This document shows positions 1 through 6,153 of a stretch of DNA of 9,337 bases, piece by piece; the first letter of the stretch is position 1, and each line of letters opens with the position of its first letter. Under the pieces are notes generated by a model. The model was not told the origin of the DNA, did not search any database, and was given only the letters and a program-made list of their open reading frames with translations. Location of the stretch: NCBI GenBank assembly GCA_002503595.1, contig DASC01000066.1, positions 1 through 9,337 of the forward strand, read 5' to 3'. Source of the stretch: Candidatus Methanogaster sp. UBA203 (lineage in GTDB: Archaea > Halobacteriota > Methanosarcinia > Methanosarcinales > Methanogasteraceae). Made by a program: the position numbers and the translations under genes.

Positions 1-529
1 AGGATCTTTCAAACTCAGGTATTACTCGGTTAATAATCTCATTTGGAATGCGTACTTTCTCTTTTTCTACTAGTAAGGATATTGTAACTTCGGGCTTGTC
101 CTCTTTCTTTGATATAGAAAACAACTGAGATTCAAATGCTCTAATTGTTCTCTCGAATTTTGAATTCGGCTGAATATCACTGGTATTGATACGCACCTGA
201 AAATCACTGTCTATGAAATGTGTTGAGGATGAGGCAAATATATCAGGAAGCATTTCCGTATATGATTTACAGCCATCTGTGAGGATTTTCTGGGCATCAT
301 TTACAAATGTCTGAATGTTCAGTTCAGTTACACCTTCTGTAAGAAGTTCCGTGATATTTTTATCGGGTACGTGTATTGAAAAAAAACGTCTCCATTCAGA
401 AAGAAAACCGAAAACAGCATAAGTGGCATATGTTTTACCTGTATTATTATGTCCACAAATAATAGTCAGTTCGCCAAGTTCAAATTCAGCTTGTTTTAAT
501 GGGCCGAGATTTTTAATTGATAATTCCAT
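1..529 (-). CDS. AAA/SMC-like ATPase, C-terminally cut by window edge
   Basis: I translated this reading frame by hand: it opens at an ATG at 529 and stays open for 176 codons to the left edge, so the C-terminal part is missing. The N-terminus has the pattern of ABC/SMC/RecF-like ATPases (a short strand 'LSIKNLGPLKQ', then a strand leading into the P-loop). The Walker A motif GHNNTGKT is at residues 26-33; Walker B and the signature would lie outside the window. A GGAG ribosome-binding site lies 7 nt before the ATG and supports this start. The gene is AT-rich, unlike the feo and moaC genes. Families with this N-terminus (AAA_15/AAA_21, OLD-like) are often parts of phage-defence or toxin-antitoxin systems, but the effector half is not visible, so the function is open. 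Confidence 0.8.
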   Translation of the reverse strand, partial: MELSIKNLGPLKQAEFELGELTIICGHNNTGKTYATYAVFGFLSEWRRFFSIHVPDKNITELLTEGVTELNIQTFVNDAQKILTDGCKSYTEMLPDIFASSSTHFIDSDFQVRINTSDIQPNSKFERTIRAFESQLFSISKKEDKPEVTISLLVEKEKVRIPNEIINRVIPEFERS

Positions 530-639
530 ATTCAATCTCCTGCCTATCTTGACTTTGCCGCATTAAAAACATTCCCCCTACTTAAATCTCATTTTATCCC
601 TAACACCACATTCCTTTGAGTGCATATCACACCCATAAC

Positions 640-1071
640 CGACCGTCGATGGAAGATTTTCTGTGTCCGAACACTGCAAGCCCTCATTCACCGAAACTTA
701 CACAGAAAGCTACCGCTGAAACAAACGCTTGCAAACCAGAAACCAGGCATCGATCCTGGAAAGCGCGCAAAAGAACTCATTGAATTGGTCGGACTGTCTG
801 ACCGGATGCATCACAAGCCGACAGAACTATCAGGCGGGCAGCGCCAGCGTGTCGCGATCGCAAGAGCGCTCGTAAACGACCCATCGATCATTCTCGCAGA
901 CGAGCCCACCGGAAATCTCGACACAAAGACAGATGAGGAGATCATGAAGAGTTTTGATGACCTGAACAGGGGGATGGGCACACCATCATCATGATCACGC
1001 ACGATCCTGAGATCGCTGCGCACGCTGACAGGATTGTGCGCGTGAGGTGGGGTGCTTGTGGAGGGATTTAA
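640..1071 (+). pseudogene. Decayed ABC-transporter ATPase (LolD/MacB-like) remnant
   Basis: The readable part matches the C-terminal half of LolD/MacB-type ABC ATPases (lipoprotein or macrolide exporters). It carries the stretch RAKELIELVGLSDRMHHKPT, the signature LSGGQRQRVAIARAL and the Walker B / D-loop IILADEPTGNLD. Walker A and the Q-loop are absent; before residue 40 only a vague family resemblance remains. Near 977 one base seems lost: the frame ends at a TGA just downstream, but the adjacent frame continues as HTIIMITHDPEIAAHADRIV, which is the H-loop region. A second break near 1047 separates this from a normal-looking end (GVLVEGF in the third frame). With a missing N-terminus and two frameshifts it cannot make a working ATPase. 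No permease partner is visible. It ends tail to tail with the DUF234 ATPase gene, overlapping its stop. Confidence 0.8.
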
Positions 1072-2435
1072 CCAATCTTCGACCTGAAATCCGAAAGATC
1101 CATGACCAGATAACCGGACTGCCTTAGATCTTCTTTTTTATCGACTGATTTCGCTATCAGTCCGAAGTATTTCCTGTTCGAGTCCCATGACACGTGCTCT
1201 GACTTTTCTTCGAGTTTACTAAGTTCCCTCTTTGCATCCCTCAAATTCATATCCTTCCATTTGCACTCGATAAAGAGAATTTCCCTGCTCTTTTCATTCA
1301 ATGCCACGAGATCGATCTCCATATCACGGTGCCACCACTTCCCGATGCGATCAAAACGATTTGATACCCGAATATAATTGAATAGATCATCCCTCACAAA
1401 AATTTCGAATCGTTTGCCAAGATAACCGGATAATTCATCGTTGCGCAGGATAAATGCCCCTCTTTCTATCCGTTCCCTGTGTCTGTGAACGAAATTGAAC
1501 CAGAAATCGAAGAGATTGTCCTTGATCGTATATATGCCAGCCTTTCCACTGCTCACGATCGGTACGGTTCTCTCGACGAAACCAAGTCGGATCAGGTTAT
1601 CCAGATATGGATAAATCTTTCTTGCGTCGATTCCAACAGAGTTTGCTATCTCGCCGGGTCTTGTGCTGCCGTACGCGATCGCGTTTAAGATTGAGAAGTA
1701 TGTCTTCAGTTCTTTGAATTCCTGTGATATTATAAAATATGGCTCCCTGTAGAAGTACCCATCCTTTCTGAAGAACTCAAGTTCTATAAAATCGGTGAAC
1801 GTTTCATATTCCGATGCTTTGAGCAGATATTCAGGCACGCCACCGATTGTCATGTACAGTTTCGCACGGTCCTCAAAGTTCATCCCGGAAAAATCGCCGG
1901 TAAACGAAAAAGACAGTTTATCCAGAAGAATGTCCCTGCTCCGTCGCCCATACAGCGGAGAAGATTCGGATAAAACTTTCTTGCTCATCAGACCGAGAAG
2001 AGAACCTGAAAGCACGATAAATATATTTGTATTCGAGAACTTCAGATCCCACAATCGCTGAAGCGTGCTCAGAATAGTCTTATCGCTCCGTATCATGTAT
2101 GAAAACTCATCAATCACCAGATAGGTTCGTTTATCAGGAACATTTTTTACAAAATATTCAAGTAGTTGATTCCAATCCGCAATCTCCAGTTGAGCGAGAA
2201 GCGGGTCTCTGAGATACTCTGCCATCTTCTCTTTCAACTCTTCGATCTGCTGTTTTGGTGTGGAATCGGCAGCGATACAGAATACCCCCTCGCGACCTCT
2301 GATGAATTCGAGGAGCAGCCGCGTCTTTCCGATCCTGCGCCGCCCGTACAGGACGATCAATCTCGCGCCGCTGCTCTCCCATTCCCTGTTGAGCAGTTCC
2401 AGTTCGGGTTCTCGATTTACGAATGTACTAATCAC
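1068..2435 (-). CDS. Archaeal AAA ATPase with DUF234 nuclease-like C-terminus
   Basis: This 455-aa protein fits the archaeal ATPase family (PF01637 plus DUF234). It begins with the family hallmark FVNREPELELL, then Walker A GRRRIGKT at 31-38, Walker B LVIDEF at 106-111 and a sensor-1-like strand FIVLSGS at 139-145. Residues about 245-300 look like a winged helix. The C-terminal part has a PD-(D/E)XK-like set: E344, D375 in EIDLVA, and ECK at 390-392. Family members are STAND/MoxR-side AAA proteins of unknown physiological role, multicopy in many archaea and often linked to mobile DNA. The start codon is GTG with no SD; a weak TATA-like TTAAGTA about 25 nt upstream suggests a leaderless message. 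The GTG lies in the centre of a palindrome, so autoregulation is likely. All key motifs are intact and the length is normal. Confidence 0.88.
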   Translation of the reverse strand: MISTFVNREPELELLNREWESSGARLIVLYGRRRIGKTRLLLEFIRGREGVFCIAADSTPKQQIEELKEKMAEYLRDPLLAQLEIADWNQLLEYFVKNVPDKRTYLVIDEFSYMIRSDKTILSTLQRLWDLKFSNTNIFIVLSGSLLGLMSKKVLSESSPLYGRRSRDILLDKLSFSFTGDFSGMNFEDRAKLYMTIGGVPEYLLKASEYETFTDFIELEFFRKDGYFYREPYFIISQEFKELKTYFSILNAIAYGSTRPGEIANSVGIDARKIYPYLDNLIRLGFVERTVPIVSSGKAGIYTIKDNLFDFWFNFVHRHRERIERGAFILRNDELSGYLGKRFEIFVRDDLFNYIRVSNRFDRIGKWWHRDMEIDLVALNEKSREILFIECKWKDMNLRDAKRELSKLEEKSEHVSWDSNRKYFGLIAKSVDKKEDLRQSGYLVMDLSDFRSKIG

Positions 2436-2460
2436 AATTAGTACTAATCTGGATTAGTAC
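2425..2460. promoter_or_regulatory. Two overlapping palindromes at the start of the DUF234 ATPase gene
   Basis: GTACTAAT at 2425-2432 pairs with ATTAGTAC at 2437-2444 (4-nt centre CACA). GTACTAAT at 2441-2448 pairs with ATTAGTAC at 2453-2460 (centre CTGG). The two perfect 8-bp inverted repeats share the central GTAC and have a 16-bp period. The array covers the GTG start codon and the presumed core promoter of the minus-strand ATPase gene. This layout is typical of a cooperative operator; a recognition site of the ATPase/nuclease itself is an alternative. Confidence 0.75.
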
Positions 2461-2645
2461 TTAACAGTTTTCATTGGACAATAAGTCATTCCGGACGGTC
2501 ATTTACGGAGGTGCCGCATCCCGGACATTGACCGACTCTGCCGGGGTGGAGAATTCATTAATGATATTTGAATTTGCATTGGTTTGTTCGATTCCACATT
2601 TCTACTCAGACGTTGCTTTTTAAAATTTGTACCTAAAATTACGTA

Positions 2646-3551
2646 TTAGTCATTTTCAAGATATAATCTCTTTAAACTGTATGACTCTATATATTTTTGT
2701 CGTGTGCATCTTAAATTATAATACCCTACAGGCATACCAGTAGCATTTATATAGATACTGTATTCACCTTTAGCTGTCAATATACCATTCAGACTTTTAT
2801 TCGACATGCTTTCGTTATTTTTATCTAAATAAATAATAGCATCATAATTTCGGTCACTAGATTCACTTTTAAACTCCACTGATAGCCCAGTATCTGGACC
2901 TGTTGCTCGAATTGAGATAGGGATTGGCGAATCACTCATATGATATTTATTCTGTATATCAATACCAATATTACCTTGAAACTGAGGGGCGCTCGTAAGT
3001 GAAGCAAACAAAAGGTGCCATGAAAAAATACTAACTATAAAGATCGTAAGCCAGATGAACATGATAGTTAAAAATATAGTGAAAGAGGTTTCATTTTTGT
3101 TATTTTGATAATAAAAATCGTTTTTTTGAAGAAACCGACGGTTTAAAAGATAAGCAATCACCATAACTATAATGCACATTATAATCCACCCTATTGTAAT
3201 TTCTTTTAATTTTTGTACGCTATTTATACCAAAAAAATCACTATTATCCAATACTAAAAGAGATATCATAGTAAGTATGACTATAGGGAGCGCTTTTTTA
3301 AACCATATAAAAACATACCGTTCTTCACCAGACAAATGAAATAACTGGTCTAAAAAATGCAATAGACATGAAAATAGTCCATAAGAACACGCACATACCA
3401 CCACATAAGAAGATAGACCAAGAAGAGCTTTATACACACTATCATCAACAGCATTATTTGATAAATATGCATATATGGCAAGTAGTGAAATAGTAATAAT
3501 GCCATGTATCGTATGTTTCTTTATAGCGTCAAAAATACCAATAAACAACAA
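2646..3551 (-). CDS. Orphan five-TM membrane protein with extracytoplasmic domain
   Basis: I do not recognise this 301-aa protein. Hydrophobic segments at about 15-31, 42-67, 86-102, 118-138 and 157-184 predict five membrane helices. Residues 188-301 form one soluble domain rich in short alternating strands and polar residues (IPISIRATG, GEYSIYINATGMPVGYY), resembling an Ig-like or other beta-sandwich domain, probably outside the cell. The gene is strongly AT-rich compared with the moaC and feo genes, pointing to acquisition. A GAGGAG SD at 3552-3557 directly abuts the first TTG (3551). The second TTG (3548, spacing 3) or an ATT at 3542 (spacing 9) may be the true start, so the N-terminus is uncertain by a few residues. 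No neighbour indicates a function. Confidence 0.7.
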   Translation of the reverse strand: MLFIGIFDAIKKHTIHGIITISLLAIYAYLSNNAVDDSVYKALLGLSSYVVVCACSYGLFSCLLHFLDQLFHLSGEERYVFIWFKKALPIVILTMISLLVLDNSDFFGINSVQKLKEITIGWIIMCIIVMVIAYLLNRRFLQKNDFYYQNNKNETSFTIFLTIMFIWLTIFIVSIFSWHLLFASLTSAPQFQGNIGIDIQNKYHMSDSPIPISIRATGPDTGLSVEFKSESSDRNYDAIIYLDKNNESMSNKSLNGILTAKGEYSIYINATGMPVGYYNLRCTRQKYIESYSLKRLYLEND

Positions 3552-3610
3552 CTCCTCTTAAATTGTAGGGTATGTAGGGTACCGATTTTCCTACGAATCG
3601 CATTTATAGT
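3552..3610 (-). promoter_or_regulatory. Promoter region of the orphan membrane gene
   Basis: On the minus strand a TATA-like ACTATAAATG lies at 3610-3601, followed about 25 nt later by a predicted transcription start near 3580 and then a GAGGAG SD at 3557-3552. Between them are two direct copies of GTAGGGTA (plus-strand 3565-3572 and 3574-3581); the second extends to TAGGGTAC, an octamer also found at the feo and repressor promoters. Confidence 0.5.
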
Positions 3611-3849
3611 TATATCACATCGAGGAGCATGAAAACCTGATCGTCTGCAGTCACCAAACCCTGCACTTAAGTTTGGAGCCTGTGCAATAGCTCTTTCCGC
3701 GTTCGGTTTGGCTGCACCGAGATCTTGCACGTACTCAGCCAGCAGCAAACATACGCATCGATCGTGGCAGAACGCCTCTCGTTCCATGTTAGCTAAATCG
3801 AAACTCATCCAATATAAAACTCCCGTTGAGTGGGACTGCTAGCACCAGA
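3611..3849. other. Stretch without a convincing gene
   Basis: Open frames here are short and lack an SD, recognisable motifs or family resemblance. A minus-strand frame from 3808 runs through the promoter and into the start of the orphan membrane gene and ends with a random-looking cysteine/leucine tail. I see no tRNA, CRISPR unit or terminal repeat. It may be decayed insertion-element or gene debris. Confidence 0.4.
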
Positions 3850-4140
3850 TCATGTGACGGCCCCAGTTAGCCGATAATGAACCGTCCATTGCGCATTTCT
3901 GAATAATCCAACGCGCCCCAAGAATCTGAGCCATCCAAGCTTCTTCTCCTGAGAATCAGAGTAAGACCAGTCACCAAGAAACACGATCCCCGGATTCAAT
4001 TCCTCCAGCTCCCTGATCCCAAAATGGAAAGTCGCACCCTTCCCGAGCTGTAGCTCCTTTCGCATCTTGAAATTGACCATCTTCTTGTGTACTATGTTCT
4101 TCGATTTCGACAGTTCCTGAGTCACTGCTCGCCTGCGCAT
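3850..4140 (-). CDS. Doubtful 96-aa hypothetical ORF
   Basis: The frame starts at an ATG at 4140 and encodes a basic protein. Its middle part (about residues 30-70, including GATFHFGIRELEELNPGIVF) has plausible coding composition with AAG, GAG and ATC codons. The last 25 residues look less protein-like, as after a frameshift. No SD lies at normal spacing; a GGTGAG sits 12 nt upstream. I recognise no family. It may be a fragment of a larger decayed gene or a short lineage-specific gene; it sits in a decayed stretch, which favours a remnant. Confidence 0.3.
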   Translation of the reverse strand: MRRRAVTQELSKSKNIVHKKMVNFKMRKELQLGKGATFHFGIRELEELNPGIVFLGDWSYSDSQEKKLGWLRFLGRVGLFRNAQWTVHYRLTGAVT

Positions 4141-4258
4141 GGATGTATCACACTCACCACCTCTATGAGAAGACGTACAGCAGCAGTACTGGTTACTGGC
4201 GAGGGTATCGATAAGCTGATCTCATCGTCTTAATTTCACTTACGCAAGTGCAAGTGGT

Positions 4259-4831
4259 TCACGCCCGCCCCCGCGACTCTCCGCACACGATCCCTGTTGC
4301 GATCAGGTGCGCGACACGAAGCGGCTCAGGGATGTGGCTGTGGGTCGTTGCGAGTTGCACGATCTTCCTTGCATCCGTAATCTCGATTCCTGTGCACTGA
4401 ATATACAGCAGGTTGCCATGCACCTCGATCTCGTGAATCCTGCCAGCATTCAGGATGGATTGCCACCGCCGATCAGCGTCCGGGAGATTCTGCATCGCGT
4501 CCCTGATCCGCCCCATATCCGGCTCGGCACGCATCACCACAATTACAGGCAGACAGGTTCGCCTCTGCAACTCGGTTATGTCAACTACATTGAACCCGCC
4601 GTAGGTCACGCCATCGAGCATGATCACGCGGATCTGCGGGTAATGACGGGTTCCGGTCACCATCTCTGCGATCACATCGGTTGCGTCCATCCCGTCCCGT
4701 GTGACCTCGGACCTGAGCACGCCATCCATCCATTCCCCGCCCCGGAAGACCACGCCGACGATCATGACACGCTCGCTCACAAGCGCGGAATCATCGATTG
4801 CGAGGATCCGGATCTCCGGTTTGATGTGCAC
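4259..4831 (-). CDS. DUF99 family protein (endonuclease V-like fold)
   Basis: The 190-aa protein matches DUF99 (COG1628/UPF0215) over its full length. It has the N-terminal strand IRILAIDDS with the DD pair at 13-14, VVFRGG at 28-32, DGMDAT at 46-51, the hallmark VIMLDGVTYGGFNVVDI at 69-85, LPVIVV at 94-99, and the C-terminal block PEPLRVAHLIATGI with GESRGRA at the end. The family is mostly archaeal and related to endonuclease V; D13/D14 and D73 would be the candidate metal ligands. Its cellular role is not established, so a nuclease function is inferred from the fold only. The GTG start at 4831 lies inside moaC (41-nt overlap) and is supported by an AAGGTGA SD 6-7 nt upstream, indicating translation from a moaC-DUF99 transcript. 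Confidence 0.92.
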   Translation of the reverse strand: MHIKPEIRILAIDDSALVSERVMIVGVVFRGGEWMDGVLRSEVTRDGMDATDVIAEMVTGTRHYPQIRVIMLDGVTYGGFNVVDITELQRRTCLPVIVVMRAEPDMGRIRDAMQNLPDADRRWQSILNAGRIHEIEVHGNLLYIQCTGIEITDARKIVQLATTHSHIPEPLRVAHLIATGIVCGESRGRA

Positions 4832-5300
4832 GGTATTTCACCTTCTCAACTACCCTGATATCCGTTATCGCGGTATCCGGGTAATTCCCGCTCTCGTCCT
4901 TCTCTGCGGACTTTACCATATCCCAGATCGTTAAAAGGCAGGCGCTCACCCCAGAGAGCGCTTCCATCTCAACTCCGGTACGCCCAACCGACTTCACCTC
5001 CACAAGCGCATGAATCGCATCGTCAGCAACCTCGAAATTGACATCGATTCCTGTGATCGGGATCTGGTGGCACATCGGGATCGTGGACGGAGTCGCCTTG
5101 ACCGCCATTATAGCGGCGATCCTTGCTGTTGCAAGCACGTTTCCTTTCTCGAGGCTGCCTGCATTGATTGCTGCGATCGTCTCCCGTCTGAGCACGATTC
5201 TACCGGTTGCAACGGCGCGTCTGGTGATCGCATCCTTTCCGCTGATGTCCACCATCGCTGCACGGTCGCCTGTGATGTGAGTGAATATCGGATTGCTCAT
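4791..5300 (-). CDS. moaC: Cyclic pyranopterin monophosphate synthase
   Basis: MoaC works with MoaA to turn GTP into cyclic pyranopterin monophosphate, the first stable intermediate of molybdopterin synthesis, which in archaea also serves tungsten enzymes. The 169-aa product shows the whole family pattern: FTHITGDRAAMVDISGK at the start, KGNVLATARIAAIMAVK, the IPMCHQIPIT block, GVEMEALSGVSACLLTIWDM, and VKSAEK. The family's key residues are present: K52, H78, D127 and K130, matching E. coli K51, H77, D128 and K131. I chose the ATG at 5300; an in-frame GTG at 5309 would add three residues. There is no SD, and a TATA-like GATAAAAAGT about 35 nt upstream suggests a nearly leaderless transcript. 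It is first in a two-gene unit with DUF99. Confidence 0.95.
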   Translation of the reverse strand: MSNPIFTHITGDRAAMVDISGKDAITRRAVATGRIVLRRETIAAINAGSLEKGNVLATARIAAIMAVKATPSTIPMCHQIPITGIDVNFEVADDAIHALVEVKSVGRTGVEMEALSGVSACLLTIWDMVKSAEKDESGNYPDTAITDIRVVEKVKYRAHQTGDPDPRNR

Positions 5301-5312
5301 GGTCGGCACTAT

Positions 5313-5344
5313 CTGAAAGCCCAGTGGTATTCAAACTTTTTATC
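5313..5344 (-). promoter_or_regulatory. Core promoter of moaC
   Basis: Minus-strand GATAAAAAGT at 5344-5335 is a good archaeal TATA element. The start expected about 25 nt downstream falls near 5313, a few nucleotides before the two candidate moaC starts (5309 GTG, 5300 ATG), consistent with a very short leader and the missing SD. Confidence 0.5.
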
Positions 5345-5395
5345 GATCCAGCACGACACTGCCGACTTTCCCAGTGAAATAACTATATCCTTAAG

Positions 5396-5543
5396 TTTTA
5401 CCGCGGAGCACGCAGAGTACGAGAGAGGCATCGCAAAACCCAGTGAGAATTGAAACGGTCTTAAAACTGTGCGCCCTCCGCGTTCGGCCTTCGGCGCTGC
5501 TTCGCAGACCGCGGTGATAAAACACTTGGGTTTTTAGACAGTG
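5396..5543. repeat. Dispersed repeat copy A, left of the feo block
   Basis: The segment 5470-5543 is repeated in inverted orientation at 9259-9332 with 4 mismatches in 74. It holds small hairpins (GCGCC 5471-5475 with GGCGC 5493-5497; CTGC-TTC-GCAG). It lies inside a larger imperfect inverted structure: TTTTACCGCGG at 5396-5406 and CCGCGGTGATAAAAC at 5509-5523 as outer arms, CGCGGAG 5402-5408 and CTCCGCG 5476-5482 as inner arms. This resembles GC-rich 'CCGCGGAG...CGCAGAG' intergenic repeats that occur many times in some archaeal and bacterial genomes. No coding sequence is present. Confidence 0.8.
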
Positions 5544-5587
5544 TCATCCCGCACTTCCTGATCAAAACGCTCTTCCCCACCCCAATG

Positions 5588-5643
5588 TTAGGTTTTTCGG
5601 AAAAAACCTAATTTTGTTAGGGTAGGGTACTTGCACACCTAAC
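5588..5643 (+). promoter_or_regulatory. feo operon promoter/operator region
   Basis: A perfect 10-bp inverted repeat, TTAGGTTTTT (5588-5597) and AAAAACCTAA (5602-5611), is followed by a second pair, GTTAGG (5616-5621) and CCTAAC (5638-5643). The four TTAGG/CCTAA half-sites recall the TTAGG...CCTAA ends of the bacterial DtxR operator, although the spacing differs. TAGGGTAC lies at 5623-5630. The GGAAAAAACCTAATTTTG stretch at 5599-5616 could serve as BRE plus TATA, giving a start near 5637 and a roughly 50-nt leader with a GGCGGT SD before feoA. Confidence 0.55.
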
Positions 5644-5687
5644 ACCGTCTGATTACATTCGTAAGACAACCGAAAGGCGGTAGCGAG

Positions 5688-5921
5688 ATGTATTCAAGCA
5701 ATACGAACTTGTCACAAATAAAACCAGGCATTTCCGCAAGAATTATGGAGATCGGAGGCGGTCACGGCATCAGGCAGAAATTAAACCTGATGGGAATCTC
5801 CGAGGGGCGCATCGTGCGTGTGATCTCCAATAGCAGTGGTCCGGTTACGATCGAGGTCGATAGAAACACGGTTTCGATCGGTCGCGGGATGGCGCGGAAG
5901 ATCAGGGTTGTCACGGTGTGA
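5688..5921 (+). CDS. feoA: FeoA, first copy
   Basis: The 77-aa product is a stand-alone FeoA domain (SH3-like beta barrel), a small cytoplasmic protein needed for ferrous iron uptake by FeoB. The family pattern is visible: LSQIKPGISARIMEIGGG, then RQKLNLMGISEGRIVRVI with the conserved L-x-x-M-G-I turn, then GPVTIEVDRNTVSIGRGMARKI, where the last strand and turn end the barrel. The start ATG has an AGGCGGT SD about 7 nt upstream. It is the first gene of the operon and ends 4 nt before the second feoA. In known systems FeoA contacts the FeoB G domain and affects transport or GTPase activity. Confidence 0.93.
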   Translation: MYSSNTNLSQIKPGISARIMEIGGGHGIRQKLNLMGISEGRIVRVISNSSGPVTIEVDRNTVSIGRGMARKIRVVTV

Positions 5922-5925
5922 TAGA

Positions 5926-6153
5926 ATGAAAAAGAAATTATCTGAGATGGATTATAATGAACAGGGCACCGTAACAGGGATCGAGAAAGATCTGCGGAAA
6001 CGGGTTGCCGGCATGGGCATCAGAGTCGGTAAGGAGCTCAGGATGGTTACGAAACAGCCGATCAAAGGTCCTGTCGATGTGGTTGTCGATGAGGCAGAGA
6101 CATCACTGGGACTGGACATGGCAGGGAAGATCGTTGTGGAGGTGACGAAATGA
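5926..6153 (+). CDS. feoA: FeoA, second copy
   Basis: A second FeoA domain of 75 aa. It has MDYNEQGTVTGIEKD, RKRVAGMGIRVGKELRMVTK with the M-G-I turn, GPVDVVVDEAETSLGLDMAGKI and a final VVEV strand. I start it at the ATG at 5926, four bases after the feoA stop; the frame is open further upstream, but that part overlaps the first feoA. The two FeoA proteins share only the fold pattern, so they are diverged paralogues rather than a fresh duplication. The stop overlaps the feoB ATG (ATGA), and the 3' end of this gene carries a perfect GGAGGTGA SD for feoB. Two FeoA proteins suggest a hetero-oligomer or division of labour between the two FeoB pieces. Confidence 0.92.
   Translation: MKKKLSEMDYNEQGTVTGIEKDLRKRVAGMGIRVGKELRMVTKQPIKGPVDVVVDEAETSLGLDMAGKIVVEVTK

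Noticed and set aside
3521..3808. 95-aa minus-strand frame overlapping the start of the orphan membrane gene
   Set aside because: It has no SD or motif, its tail looks random, and it runs through the promoter and SD of the next gene.
4141..4258. Possible small RNA or tRNA gene between the 96-aa ORF and DUF99
   Set aside because: I found no cloverleaf arms or T-loop sequence; only a short CACTT/AAGTG inverted repeat near 4237-4250, past the DUF99 stop.
4307..4858. 183-aa plus-strand open frame opposite the DUF99 gene
   Set aside because: It is the antisense shadow of a clearly recognised DUF99 gene; it is His/Asp/Pro-rich and shows no family motif.
5447..5456. GAATTGAAAC, similar to the 3' end of many archaeal CRISPR repeats
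   Set aside because: There is only one copy, with no second repeat or spacer-like period nearby.
5836..5925. Longer N-terminus for the second FeoA
   Set aside because: The extra 30 residues are Arg/Ser-rich, overlap the first feoA in another frame and are not part of a FeoA domain.
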